A stretch of 64,000 nt of DNA from Branchiostoma floridae (Eukaryota; Chordata; Leptocardii; Amphioxiformes; Branchiostomatidae): positions 12,307,454 through 12,371,453 of the forward strand of contig NC_049983.1 in NCBI RefSeq assembly GCF_000003815.2. The letters run 5' to 3'. Shown here one piece after another: positions 37,301 through 48,300 of the stretch. The notes beneath the pieces were generated by a model, which saw nothing but the letters and a program-made list of their open reading frames with translations, was not told the DNA's origin and made no database searches. The translations under genes were made by a program, and so were the position numbers. Numbering within the stretch: position 1 is the stretch's first letter; every line of letters starts with the position of its first letter.

Positions 37301-38286
37301 TTGCACTATGTCACTTTAATTTTCTGAATACAAGTACATGCACTGGTATGTAATGGTACACAGCTATACATAAAACAAGTCCTTAAGTAATGATTGAAAG
37401 ATTAAATGTAGTTTGTATTTTTCAAAGGACATGATCAGTCATATTTGCAGTGTAGTGCTGATTCAAATTACAATGTTTGCAATAATATTAATATGTTTCA
37501 TGCCAGGTTTTTTCACATTGTTGATTCTTTGTTGATTCATTGCTGACTCTTTTATGAGTAGAAAACAGTTGTATATATGCACCCGTTAGGAAAAGATTTT
37601 GACACAAAAAATTGTCTTTTCGAAGGGAGGTGTAAACAAGATGTACCACGGTGTGCGTGACTACTCTCCTGATCACCCCCGTGTGCACCTGGAGATGGAG
37701 AAAGGAGACACCGTCTTCTTCCACCCCATCCTCATCCACGGGTCTGGCATGAACAGGACACAGGGGTTCAGGAAGGTGGTTCATCATTCACTTCATCTGA
37801 GCGCATCCTATTTGAATGACTGGTTTTGTGACCTAAAGTTTGGGAATAGATTTTGCATGGAAGACTGCTTGGCAATTGCAATTAAAAGGAATAGCAAGCT
37901 ACAATTTATTTGTCACACATCTGGATTCATGTGTTTTACAATATAGCTCACAAATGTTTTGTCTTGTGCTTTTTAGGCCATCTCTTGTCACTATGCCAGT
38001 AACCACTGCTACTACATCGATGTGGAAGGGACAACTCAGGAGAACATTTCTGATGAAACTCTTGCACTAGTCAGGAGAAGGCTTGGTGACAATGTTAACC
38101 TGTCTTTCAAGGTAACATAGTCTTGATATCTAGAAGTCAGCTTTATGTTGAAGAGGGGTGTTTCATGCCATTTGATGGTTTACCAGTTATGTGATTCTGA
38201 CTGAGATATCTTTTCTGCTGCTACAGGATGTGTGGCGCCTGCGTGCACGACTGGTGAAGGGACAGCCTGGAAACATTGTGGAATAA
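34382..38286 (+). CDS. PHYH: Phytanoyl-CoA 2-hydroxylase, peroxisomal, tandem copy 1
   Basis: Eight exons (34382-34444, 36023-36165, 36338-36506, 36642-36723, 37011-37192, 37626-37775, 37977-38111, 38227-38286) give 327 residues; human PHYH has 338. The enzyme uses Fe(II), 2-oxoglutarate and O2 to hydroxylate phytanoyl-CoA, the first step of peroxisomal alpha-oxidation of branched fatty acids. Iron ligands are visible in [10 protein letters not shown] (H-x-D) and [10 protein letters not shown], with the 2-oxoglutarate arginine in [11 protein letters not shown]. Near-identity to human PHYH runs through [20 protein letters not shown] and [20 protein letters not shown]. Residues 4-12, RLLTVLRHL, match the PTS2 consensus exactly and align with RLQIVLGHL of human PHYH. 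The ATG at 34382 is therefore the right start, and import should be PEX7-dependent. Intron 1 has U12-type signals. Copy 2 lies 2.5 kb downstream in the same orientation. Confidence 0.95.
34567..35815. repeat. Imperfect ~200-bp tandem duplication split by a transposon
   Basis: Unit 1 begins at 34567 with CTCCTTTGACAGAATAAGAT and contains ATGGCGCAGTTT and AGATCTAAAGTCCA. Unit 2 begins with the same 20 bases near 34768, is interrupted at 34808 by the Harbinger-like element, and resumes at 35635, with ATGGCGCAGTTT at about 35722 and AGATCTAAAGTCCAG near 35755. The duplication came first and the insertion second. Confidence 0.65.
34809..35634 (+). mobile_element. Harbinger-like DNA transposon remnant with Myb/SANT reading frame
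   Basis: The TIRs are GGCGCGATCTACACACAGTT (left) and, on the other strand of the right end, GGCCCGATCTAGACACATTT. Both continue TTTCCCGATAT. The flanking triplets TTA and TGA fit the 3-bp target sites of PIF/Harbinger, and the uninterrupted tandem unit next door shows the empty site as TTGA. From 35109 the element encodes an 86-residue frame starting [20 protein letters not shown], whose W..AET.FLI..W pattern resembles the Myb/SANT-like protein carried by Harbinger elements. No DDE transposase is present, so the element is non-autonomous. Confidence 0.7.
35895..35927. repeat. AAGGAGGTTTAAAA hairpin
   Basis: AAGGAGGTTTAAAA (35895-35908) pairs with TTTTAACCTCCTT (35915-35927) across a six-base loop, about 95 bases before the acceptor of the U12 intron. 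It has the same design as the palindrome at 23697. Confidence 0.6.
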
Positions 38287-39582
38287 CAGAATTACAAACA
38301 AATAAATCCTAGCAGCTTTTGCTTCCAAAATTCTGAACACATAAATCCTATCAGCTTTTGCTTCAAACAGCCAACAGCAACAAGATATCATAGTTTGTAT
38401 TGAAGAAATAAGCTGAAGAGAATGCATCTCATTCTTGAGCATACATCCTGTGTGCTACAGTTTTGTCTGGTTGTTTGGCAATAGCTCGGGAGGAATAGTT
38501 TGTGGTTACAAAATTGAAGTGTAAGTGAAATGGATAACATATGAATAATATGAATAGAAATATATGAATTATAATTTTATCCAAGTACAGGATGTATTTT
38601 CTTGTAATAAGTCTGAAGTCAGTCAAGATCCAAATGAAACAGCAAAAGTCTGATATAGTCTTATCAAATAGAGAAGTAATTTTAATGTATATAAGTTAAG
38701 TGTATGACAAAACAATTGATTATAAGCAGCAACATTTTCCGCCTGCACCTAAACGTTTATATGCATGATGTGCATAATGGAGTGTTTAACATATTAACAT
38801 TAGTAAGGCAGTAGGTAAAATGTTTCAAACCGCTGAAACTATCATATCTTTCAGCATTGTATATTTGAAATGTACAGCTAAAGTCTCATGAGAAGCGGTT
38901 ACTGAATTATGTTATGATAAAACAATTTATCTGGTCTAATAGATGCCAAGGTGTTGCACAAATGTAAACTTTAAGGATGTTATGATGAATGGATCTATAT
39001 ATGACAGATAACATGCAGTCTTTTATGGAGTATGACAGTTGACAATAAATAATGAAGCAAACTTGAGAGCAATGTGGCCTCTATTGATTTAACAGGAACA
39101 TTTTATCTGAAAAATATGATCCTTCTTTAGTTTTAATAGCAACAATTAAATTACCTGAAAATTTGTGCCTGTTCTGTTTCCCCACTATCACAAAGGTTTA
39201 TCATAAAGGTTGAATTTGTACTTAAAACAGAATACACAAATGTTTTCAGTTTCCATCTTAACTTACAAAAACATTCATCTGCATTGCCCTTAGAAAAAAT
39301 GCCCTCACCGGGTAGATGTTGTTTTTTTTCCTCCAGCTGTGCAATCTTCAAGAAGGTTAAAGGAAGTCTTACTCTTCTTGCCCCTTCATATTGAAGCTAC
39401 ACATTACATGACATAGACAGAGAGTCAGGAGTTACAATGGTAGGATTGATTGGTTCAGTAGAGAAGAGACCTTGCCAAGGAAGGACATTATGTAATCTCC
39501 ACTGTCCAAGTCACCTGTGTATTTACTGTAAATTTGCATAAAGTGTGAATAACTAATAGTTAAGACAGTCATTGAATACATG

Positions 39583-40193
39583 TACAGTCAAACCTGTATT
39601 AGCGGCCACCTTTGCATACCGGCCACCTGCCCATAGTGGCCACTTTTTGTCGGTCCCTTGGATTCGTAATGATTAAGAAATAGGCTTAGCGGCCACCTGT
39701 CCAACGCGGCCACGGCCACACAATTTCCGGTCCCGCAGGTACAAAAACACTGCCGATTACGGCCACGCGGACCGCTGATCTATATTTCGGCACGCGTTCG
39801 GCCATATACAGCGGCCGTATTGTCACCCTACGCCGGATTTAAAACCTCTTTGACTTATATTCAAAACAAAACTTCGTAAACTGGCGCTACGGACGGTGAA
39901 GTATCAAAGGATACAAGACGGAAGATCAAAGAAATATGACGATACCGGTCTCTTCAGACAATATCAACTGTAGAACATTTAAAACTTTTTATAGCTTTTG
40001 TTTTCTTAATACATATAGTGGAAAAATCATTGCAGTACATGTACAGTACTGTATTATGTGAATAAAGATCAATGGGTACTAAAACCATTGCTTGTGGTCA
40101 ATTAATCAGCATATTCTCTATAGTGGCCACCTCTCTATAGTGGCCAATTTTGACCAGTCCCTTGAGTGGCCGCTATAGACAGGTTTGACTGTA
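39583..40193. mobile_element. Non-autonomous pogo/Tc1-mariner-like element
   Basis: The ends TACAGTCAAACCTGTATTAG and, on the other strand, TACAGTCAAACCTGTCTATA are inverted and both run into AGCGGCCAC. The terminal TA is consistent with a TA target site. CGGCCAC and GTGGCC motifs repeat inside each end. It is 611 bp and has no transposase frame. CAGTCAAACCTG-type ends suggest the pogo group, but this is tentative. Confidence 0.6.
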
Positions 40194-40257
40194 TTTAATG
40201 TTTGGTAGACATACAGTATATTTTCCAGTACTACACAGTAGATTTTCAGTACTGAAG

Positions 40258-40425
40258 GTTTGCCAAAGGGTCACCCCGGTTCAAAAGCTGAGTGAAGGGT
40301 GGAAAGTCATGTAAAGTGCCTTTCCCAAGGTCACAAGATCAGTGACACATCGACAGATTCAAACCCAGAACCTCTGGGTTATGAAGCGAACATCCTGCCG
40401 ATTGCGCCACACGACCCACCATTCA
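40258..40425 (-). mobile_element. tRNA-Met-derived SINE
   Basis: On the - strand the head reads like a tRNA: TGGCGCAATCGGCAG (box A region, 40409-40395), CTTCATAAC with a CAU anticodon (40383-40381), and GGGTTTGAATC (box B, 40366-40356). The acceptor stem does not pair well and no discriminator end is seen, so it is not a working tRNA gene. The body continues with TTGTGACCTTGGGAAAGGCA, which resembles the conserved central domain of animal V-type SINEs. The tail is not clearly defined. Confidence 0.6.
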
Positions 40426-40750
40426 TTGATTTGCATAGAAATGTTACATGTAAGTGTATTGATGAAAATCTAATGACGAATAGGTGTAACATTACACCAC
40501 TAAGCATAGATTAAGTGAATGTGCAAGTCATGCGCATGATTATGTAACTTGATTACTTTTGGTTGAGAAAAAAACCCTACAAATTATTCATGGCAGTAAC
40601 GTTACGAGGTCTCTGAACTCTTTTGTGTGTGTTGTGGTTCATTTTCTATTGCAAAGGCAGTTAGCTATAGCACCAATTGGGTTGCCCTCAGGCTGTTTGT
40701 CTGTATCACAGCCAAATAAGTGGAATCAATAGGAAAGAGACGTTGCCCTT

Positions 40751-40775
40751 TGACCTGTTCAAGGTATTGAGGTCA
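40751..40775 (+). promoter_or_regulatory. Nuclear-receptor half-site cluster before PHYH copy 2
   Basis: TGACCT (40751), TCAAGGTA (close to the ERR site TCAAGGTCA, 40758-40765) and AGGTCA (40770) lie within 25 bases, ending 5 bases before the start codon. Peroxisomal lipid genes are often nuclear-receptor targets in vertebrates, but such half-sites are short and may occur by chance. Confidence 0.25.
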
Positions 40776-40780
40776 TCAAG

Positions 40781-43564
40781 ATGGCTGCCAACAGGCTGAA
40801 GACTATCACACAGCACCTGACAGTGTCGCCTGAAGGGTCTCAGGGTGGACTTGTATCCTTCATCTTCAAGATTCAAGATCTAACATTTTCAATGTATTAA
40901 CTAGCTGTGTTCTTTACGCAATAGGGCTATTTAAATGCTAAGAAAAGCTGTTGTGTTACAAGTGTTGACTTACTGTGTTTGTTGTTGGACTTTGTACACA
41001 AGTTGCTTTAGATAATCAATGAAAATTCCCTCAGCGGGGGAAAGCAACCCGTTTTTAGTGAGATAAAATCTAATGAAAGTTACTATCCTGCCACTGTTAT
41101 CTGCATTGTAAATTGTATTGAGGCAACGTTATGTAATTTTAATTAAGATCATGGCCTAAAAATAAACATCAGCCAAATAGGTTTGAAAACAGTTTCTATA
41201 AAAAAGTAGAATATTGCACACTTTGAGTTGTAATCTCAGCAAGCCATCACATTGATTGAAAAAGAAAAAATTTTTGGGGCTATACATATTACGTTATGTG
41301 TGTATGGATTTTCCTTTCTCGGTGTGTTTGTTTCCTGAACACATCCCACAGAAGGTGACAGCTGTCCCCAGGAGTGGTGGACTCTCCAGCGTCCCGACTA
41401 GCCATGAGTTCCGCTACACTGTGGATGGCGGGGTCCTCACTCACCAGCAGAGAAAGTTCTACGAGGAAAATGGCTTCTTAGTCATCAAGAATCTGATATC
41501 ACATGACAAGATTGATGTCTACCGGTAATATATGAATGTACCTCTTTAATAGTCTGTATACATCCTGTATCTTATCATCTAATACCTGGGTCAGCTCTAA
41601 CGTTACACTGAAAGCAGTAACCTTTCAATGTCTCAAATTGAAAGTTCAGTGTCAAAGGATGGCTTACTCTCAGATGGCAGATAGCAATTAGATCAGAATC
41701 AGATTGATTTGATATTTTTATTCCAATGTCACACATTACAAAGCCAAAATATTCCCAGTTGTTCTCTACTGAGTCTTACTTTTTGTTTTCTCCATCTCCC
41801 AGCCAATATTTTGAGGATATCTGCCGTGGTGAGGTGACTGTACCTGGCCTGACCATCATGAAGGACATCAGCCTCCTCAAGTCAAAGGCCAACCTTCCTA
41901 AAGACAGCTCATCTGTCACTAAAATACAGCAATTTCAGGATGACCCTGTGCTGATGGGATACTGTGCTGACCCAGAGGTATGCCCTTTGACCTGTTGCTA
42001 CCATGTGCTCAAGAAGTTATCGTAAATTACTCAAATACCAGTTAGGTTTATGGTAGGTGGTTAAAATTTTTATAATGAATAAATTGCAAAGTTTGCTACC
42101 ACCAACATACACAGGTACTGCAGTATGTGGAGAGCTTCAGTGGCCCCAACATCTCTGTGGTTCACACCATGCTTATCAACAAGCCTCCAGACCCAGGTAC
42201 AGTCACATTAGTTTTATACATCCATGTCTTCTGCCAGTCTTCTTCCAGAAGAAAGACTTAAACTTGCTTTAAGTACCTGATAGACACATCCCTTATAAAA
42301 CATCAGTCTGATAAATTCTGTTTGAAAAAATTGTTTCTGCTCCAGGCAGCAAGACTTCCCGCCATCCCCTGCACCAGGACATGTACTACTTCCCCTGGCG
42401 CCCCGTAGACAGGGTGGTTTGTGCCTGGACAGCCATGGAACACGTGGACCGGTCCAACGGCTGCCTGGTGGTGCTGCCTGGTTCCCACAGGGAGGGCGTC
42501 ATCAAGGAACATGATTCCCGCAATGGAGGATCATCTAGCTCAAGCTTCTAGTTGTTTTTTGTCAACAAAAACTAGTTACCCCAACAGGACAACTGCAATA
42601 GTCTTAGGTCCAATGTACCATTTGTTTTTTCTAGAATCAATAAAAGATTAAAAAGGCTCAACATCTATACAAAACCATAGTAAAATACCGGTTACTACAA
42701 AAAAACAACAACAGGAAAACTGCAGTATACAATATACTTTTTAGGTGGGAAAACATAGCCTTGCATCTACATTTACTTAACTTGTCAGTGTTGAATGTTT
42801 CAGGGAGGAGTGAACTATTTGTACCATGGGATCCTGGACTTTGATGAGAAGAGTCCCCGTGTGCACCTGGAGATGGAGAAAGGAGACACAGTCTTCTTCC
42901 ACCCCCTCCTCATCCACGGGTCCGGTATGAACAGGACCAAGGGGTTCAGGAAGGTGATATGTCATCATCTCTGTTTTTGTTAACTTTGCAAGGTTTTCTA
43001 AGTGATAAGCAACCCTACTGAGATGTCTTTAATCGGACCTTATGCAGCATGTGTGCCCCTCCCATTCCAGGCAATCTCTGGACACTATTTCCAGACAGAC
43101 TCCACCATTATAGATGTGACAGGAACAGTTCAAGAGAAGGCCCAAAGGGAGACAGTTGAAATGTTCCTTAAGAAGGGGAAGCTGCCCAAGGACCACCCCT
43201 TGAACAAAATGTCAATGAAGGTTTGAAAGCTTTTACACAACTTGGTCTACATTATAATGCTTATATGTAAATCTAAGGGCATTGGAAGCGACAAACTGAC
43301 TGGGTGTTATATTAGGATGAAATAGCCTCAACAAAACTTCATTTATCTTATTTACTACCATAGCAGCCTGTGCTCGTCCCACATTAGAATGCGTTTTCCT
43401 TTAGGCCTTGTTTTTCATCCCCTTCATGGCCTTCAAGTGATGCTGGCTTTAAGTAAAAGTTACAGTTTGTCCTGCAATGTTTTGATACTCAGGAACTGGC
43501 CTTCGTGATTACCGAAGGTAGAAGCCGTGTGGTGAGGGGTAAACCTGCTGGTCTGCAGTACTGA
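40781..43564 (+). CDS. Phytanoyl-CoA hydroxylase-like, tandem copy 2, exon 5 donor lost
   Basis: Exons 40781-40852, 41352-41524, 41803-41977, 42115-42196, 42346-?, 42804-42953, 43071-43220 and 43493-43564 mirror copy 1. RLKTITQHL (residues 5-13) is a PTS2-like signal, slightly off consensus at the sixth position. [10 protein letters not shown] (iron site), [10 protein letters not shown] and [11 protein letters not shown] are intact. At the place of the exon 5 donor (GAATGGGAG|GT in copy 1) this copy reads CAATGGAG|GA: the GT is absent and one base fewer is present, and reading on meets a stop at 42549. A weak donor GGC|GTCATC at 42497 is in the right phase and would give 341 residues while skipping a loop of about 11. 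The C-terminal exons differ from copy 1 ([17 protein letters not shown]), which suggests an old, separate paralogue. Either it uses the weak donor or it is a recently damaged allele. Confidence 0.8.
40853..41351 (+). other. U12-type intron 1 of PHYH copy 2
   Basis: The donor GTATCCTT is identical to that of copy 1. The branch region TTCCTGAAC lies before ACATCCCACAG, with the branch adenosine about 13 bases from the AG. It has the same position and phase (0) as in copy 1, so the minor-class intron predates the gene duplication. Confidence 0.75.
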
Positions 43565-45355
43565 GGTCAAGACTGAGGCAACTGGCTGTTGGCAAAACTT
43601 TCTGACAGAAACATCAACATTTTCTGCGGGTAATCCTGAAGGAATAGCTTAAAAATGATTCTGAAAAAAAAGATTTCACTACCACATTCCTTTTTACATC
43701 AAGAATCAGGAACTGTCAGAAGGAGTTCAGTGATTCTATGACATGATGAACTAAGAAATCTTGGGCTATCATGAACATCACAATCTGTAATACACTCAAT
43801 AACACTAGATTTAAATGGTATTGGTTGGGGTTGCAGTCTCTCAGAGGGGACACATTCAGTTTAAAGTGAGGCACATCTTGATGTCAAAAAGAGAATTGTC
43901 ACACCCATCACTTCCCAAATCACACACGACAACACAACTTGGTTATGCTGTGAGACATATGAATTTGTTTTATATACATACGAGGGGTGATCAATATGTT
44001 CTCGGCCTAACCCAGAAATAATAAGCACAACTCAAATTTTGAGGCACAACTTTATAGTAAGAAGCCTTTTATCAATATCCTCCAAATTACAAATCATTGG
44101 AGTCATTACTTTCCAGGCATTCGTTTTATGCAAATTAGAAGGTAAGTGGCGAGAAAAAGAAGGGTGAAGTGTGATCAGACAATTTGACCCGCACACCTCA
44201 GGTTTCAGATCAATTGTCCATTTTTTTTTCGTTATCCCTTACCTAACGTTACTGGGTGTCACCTGCAACGTAATGATCACAATAATTTGAATTTTGGTAC
44301 ATATTTATATAAGGTTTTATACAAGTACGTGGGATTATCAATAAGTCCTCGGTTTTGCGGAGAAATAATAAGCACAGCTCAGATTTCGAAGCATAGATGT
44401 CAAGTATAACGTCTTATATAATTCTGTACCAAAATTCAAATTATTGTGATCATTACTTTGCAGGCGACACCCAGTAATGTTAGGTAAGGGAGAACGGAAA
44501 AAATGGGACAATTGACCTGACCTGAGGTGTGCGATCGAACTTGCGCTGCTGGAAGTCAGACACCCAATTCTTTTTGCTTGATATAGGAGGAGAATGATTA
44601 TCAAACATTTTGACAATGTCTTTTGTTAATTTACGGCATGGGGAACTCGACCCACACATGTCTGATCACAATTCACACCACTTTTTTCTCGCCACTTACC
44701 TTCTAATTTGCATAAAACGAATGCCTGGAAAGTAATGACTCCAATGATTTGTAATTTGGAGGATATTGATAAAAGGCTTCATACTATAAAGTTGTGCCTC
44801 AAAATTTGAGTTGTGCTTATTATTTCTGAGTTAGGCCGAGAACTTATTGATCACCCCTCGTACAGTATATAAGATAAGGTTTCATTGCTCTCTACTGAAT
44901 AAACCATGAAAGCTGTACCCTGACCAAATATATACACAATGGTTTATATTATGGTCCATGCTAGACCTTTAAAATCAATTTGAATGAATACGGTAACAGT
45001 GTATTATGTATTTTTTAAGTACATGTAATACAAGTTATGACATTTTAGCTTTCAAGATTTTTGTCTCTCTGTATTCTGATAAATGAGCTGCAACATAGCT
45101 ATTTACACAGAAAAAAAGTCTTCAAATCTGTGGTAACCTTATAAAAATCAACAAATGTTTTTAATCCATTGCTTCTGTCTCATAAAAAAGCCAAGAGTTG
45201 AAAGAACTGACAACAATTATAGTACATGTAAATGCAAAACACAAAGTTCTTTTACAATGATATAGGCTGTACAAATATTAAATGGAAAAAGATAATCTGT
45301 ACAATAATTTGTCACTAAAAGTGGTGAATAAATTATAAGCTATTTGTCTTAAACG
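43565..45355. other. Convergent gap between PHYH copy 2 and TSR2
   Basis: It is dominated by the fold-back mariner-type element (43981-44860). The rest is A/T-rich 3' UTR sequence of the two converging genes, with no coding signal. Confidence 0.5.
43981..44860. mobile_element. Fold-back mariner-type element, 880 bp
   Basis: Both ends read CGAGGGGTGATCAATA(T/A)GTT, next to TA on each side, as in mariner elements. The inverted arms extend over about 215 bases (43981-44195 and 44645-44860), far longer than a normal mariner TIR. Inside, a second inverted pair (about 44196-44325 and 44405-44530) encloses a diverged mariner-like end at 44327 (TACGTGGGATTATCAATAAG). A stretch of about 110 bases (44531-44640) is unique. 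It looks like two related copies joined head-to-head and rearranged. There is no transposase frame. Confidence 0.65.
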
Positions 45356-48300
45356 TCAGCGTTTTTTCTTCTTGGTCACCACAGTCCAGCCATCGTCAAT
45401 GTCCTCTTGACTTTGTGATTCCATATCTTGTGCTGTGTGCAAGTAACAGAATATACATGTTTATACATGTATAACATTATATTATATATATATGTGTATA
45501 CACACACACACATATATGATCAACAGACATTTGGCTGATATGAGAGGTTGCTATTTGGTGATAGCGTAAAAAATACCAAAGAAAAAATACTCAGTTGTTG
45601 TACAATCATGCCAGTAAAGGTAAAATAATGCATATACTAGTACATGTATTATGAATACTATGCTGAGCAATTAGCTACCCACCTTTCTCAGCAAGTCACA
45701 GTGTACCGGCTTTCAAAAATATAAATTACAGAGCAACATTCTGATAGCGAAACATACATTGCCTACCTGAGGTATTGGGAGTGTTGGCTGCTTCTGTTTT
45801 TTGGTGTGGCCCATTTTCTATAGAACTGGATGGAGTCACCTCCATGTCCTGGTGCAAAGAGGGTAAGACTGTAAGGTGATGGGGACAGCCACAACAAGTA
45901 AACTATCATAAAGGAAACATTGCTGAACCACATTGTCTAGTTACAGGTCTTGAACAGCCCTGGCAACATCATCAAAATGCAACTAGCTGCTAGGAAGACT
46001 AAATGATGATGGGAAGAACATAAAAAAAAGCATGACAGTTTCTACCATTTTTCCAATTGTTGAAAAATATATTACTGCTGGCAGCATTTCCCAAATCAAA
46101 TTTGAAAGGACCAGGCCTTACTTACTTCATCCTTCTCTTCTTCCTTCTCATCTTCCTCCCCATCATCATCATCATCATCATCCTCTTCTGGCCCTGTTGC
46201 TGCCACACAGCCGGACAGCTGTGCTTTGGGCAGCTGCTGTATCCGGGACAGCACCTCTTGATGTCTTCCTTGCCGACACAGCCTGTAGGAACCACAGATC
46301 TGCTGGGCCACCTGGAAGACAGTCCCATTGATTTACTATCCACCAATAAAAACCAATTCTACCATAGAACTAGTGTAAAGTGCAACCAGGTGCTCTTCTT
46401 TATCGCTGTACTTAGTATTACCTAGCCTCCTTCTCAGACTTTGAGCGGGTCTGGCTTTCTGTATTTTATTGGGGTGGGGGTGGGGGGTTAGGGATTGGTT
46501 TTGCTAATTTCAAAGTTGACTAAGGTTCTCTTAACCCCTTGGAAAGGGAGTTTGCCTAGAAAAGTAGTTTGCCCTTAAACTAAGTTAAAGGGAGTTTCGC
46601 CCCACCTTGAAACTCCCTTTCCCAGTATTAGAGATCCTTGAGACTAGTGGTGAACCAGCCCTCCCCCCTATAGAATAACTCCCTTTCCCAGCATTAAAGT
46701 CCCTTAGTCAACTTTGAAACTAGCAAACCAGCCCCCCATAAAATGAATGCCATCCCCGATAGAATTCTGTAAAAGAGGCTACTACATACCTTTATACAAA
46801 ACTGTAGTAAGTGATTGACTGTGATACGTACTTGAGCAAGACTGCCATCATCTGCGACTGTGTCAAACTCATTGTTCAAAACTTCTGCCAGGAAATCTTC
46901 CAGCTCACATGGGTCTATGTCAGCTGAAATTCATACAGAACAAAATCTGATTTACAAGATTTTATTTTTTCATTTCATTAGTATCATGACAATTACAAAA
47001 TGGACAGTTATGGTCAAGATTGTGGCCATGTGAGTCATAGCTTGAGTAACATATTGCTTCCCAAGTTATATGAACCTTTTTGGGGAATCTTTTTTATTTT
47101 TAATATTAGGCTTAGTATGTCAAAGAATATGTACCATGTGTGTGTCAACTCAGAAAATCTACATGTGACAGTTATTATAATTCCTACGTGTAATCTCTTA
47201 AACATCCAAACATCCATGTGGTCTGTCAAATGCCTTTCTTTCAAATCCCAATTGGATGTACCCTCTGGACAACCCTTTGCCTAATTTATTCAGTTACCAT
47301 TCTCCTGGAACCACTGACTGACAGCATCCACCATCCACTCGGCCTTGGCTGCACTGTGCACTCCTCCAAACCCATGCTGCACTGCAAGCTGATAAAAGGG
47401 AAAATTTAACTCAAAATATTTCTCAGAACAGCACTCCATTGATCAGCATGGCCACACCCACAAATTTGTCTCTGTTTTCATGGCATTGTTTAGTCTGGGT
47501 ACAATCCGGATACATGTAGTAGTTCGCTCCTATGTGTGCTTCTGCTATCCGTCTGGAGACTTGCGCATTCAAACCGTTTGGTGGTGACGCCAGTTGATGA
47601 GCGATTCAAGGAATGGGTTCTACAGCGCTGGTTGGATGACAACAGGCCGGCGCCCACATGCGCTGGGGGACGTGGGGCTTTTCCAGTGTTGGAACACCGG
47701 TTCGAACGATCACTTTAACCCATTCCATAATTCGCTCATATGTGGGGACCAATCAGCGCCTGCGTCCAAAATTTGGACGATTCCAGACGTTAAGATGGCC
47801 CGGGTTCCCAGGCGGAAACACAGAGAAGCGACTGTATATAGTGTGTAATGAATGTCACAGCTAGAAGCGACTGTATATAGTACAAATGTATATAATGAAC
47901 GCCAGAGCGAACTACTTTCCGGATGGTACCCAGGCTAGCGCTAGGCATTGTTGGGGTTCCTTGCAAATTACGAAGGTGTGTAGCTGGGTATCTCTGCACG
48001 CACAAATTATGTATAAGACTACATGCAAAGAGGTAGTACTAAAAGACGCATTCCCACACATGACCAGGTTTGACATCACGGAACTCAAAAGAATCCCTCC
48101 AACAGTCGCCGCGGCTAGTGGGAGGGGGGGCATTTGCCGACGACATTTTCCCTTGCCTTACCACTAAGTTTGCTCATGTAGAGTTGAAAGTCACTTAAAA
48201 TCTACTTATTTCTATGTACATACCTTTGGAAGCAGAAATCATTACGTACATGCAGTATGAAGCTCAAAACCGTATAACATTTACGTTTAAAATACAGGCT

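Larger units (their letters stand above)
38287..40780. other. Gap between the two PHYH genes
   Basis: It holds the 3' UTR of copy 1 (AATAAA at 38301-38306, only 15 bases past the stop), a 27-base direct duplication (ATAAATCCTAGCAGCTTTTG at 38302, near-copy at 38341), a pogo/mariner-type element (39583-40193) and a SINE (40258-40425). There is no other gene. The last 200 bases are the likely promoter of copy 2. Confidence 0.5.

Noticed and set aside
40356-40410. tRNA-Met gene
   Set aside because: The boxes and anticodon are present but the acceptor stem does not close and a SINE body follows.
42346-42551. PHYH copy 2 ending as a short natural protein at the stop at 42549
   Set aside because: The intact downstream exons with the second iron ligand and the 2-oxoglutarate arginine argue that the gene continued past this point, at least until recently.
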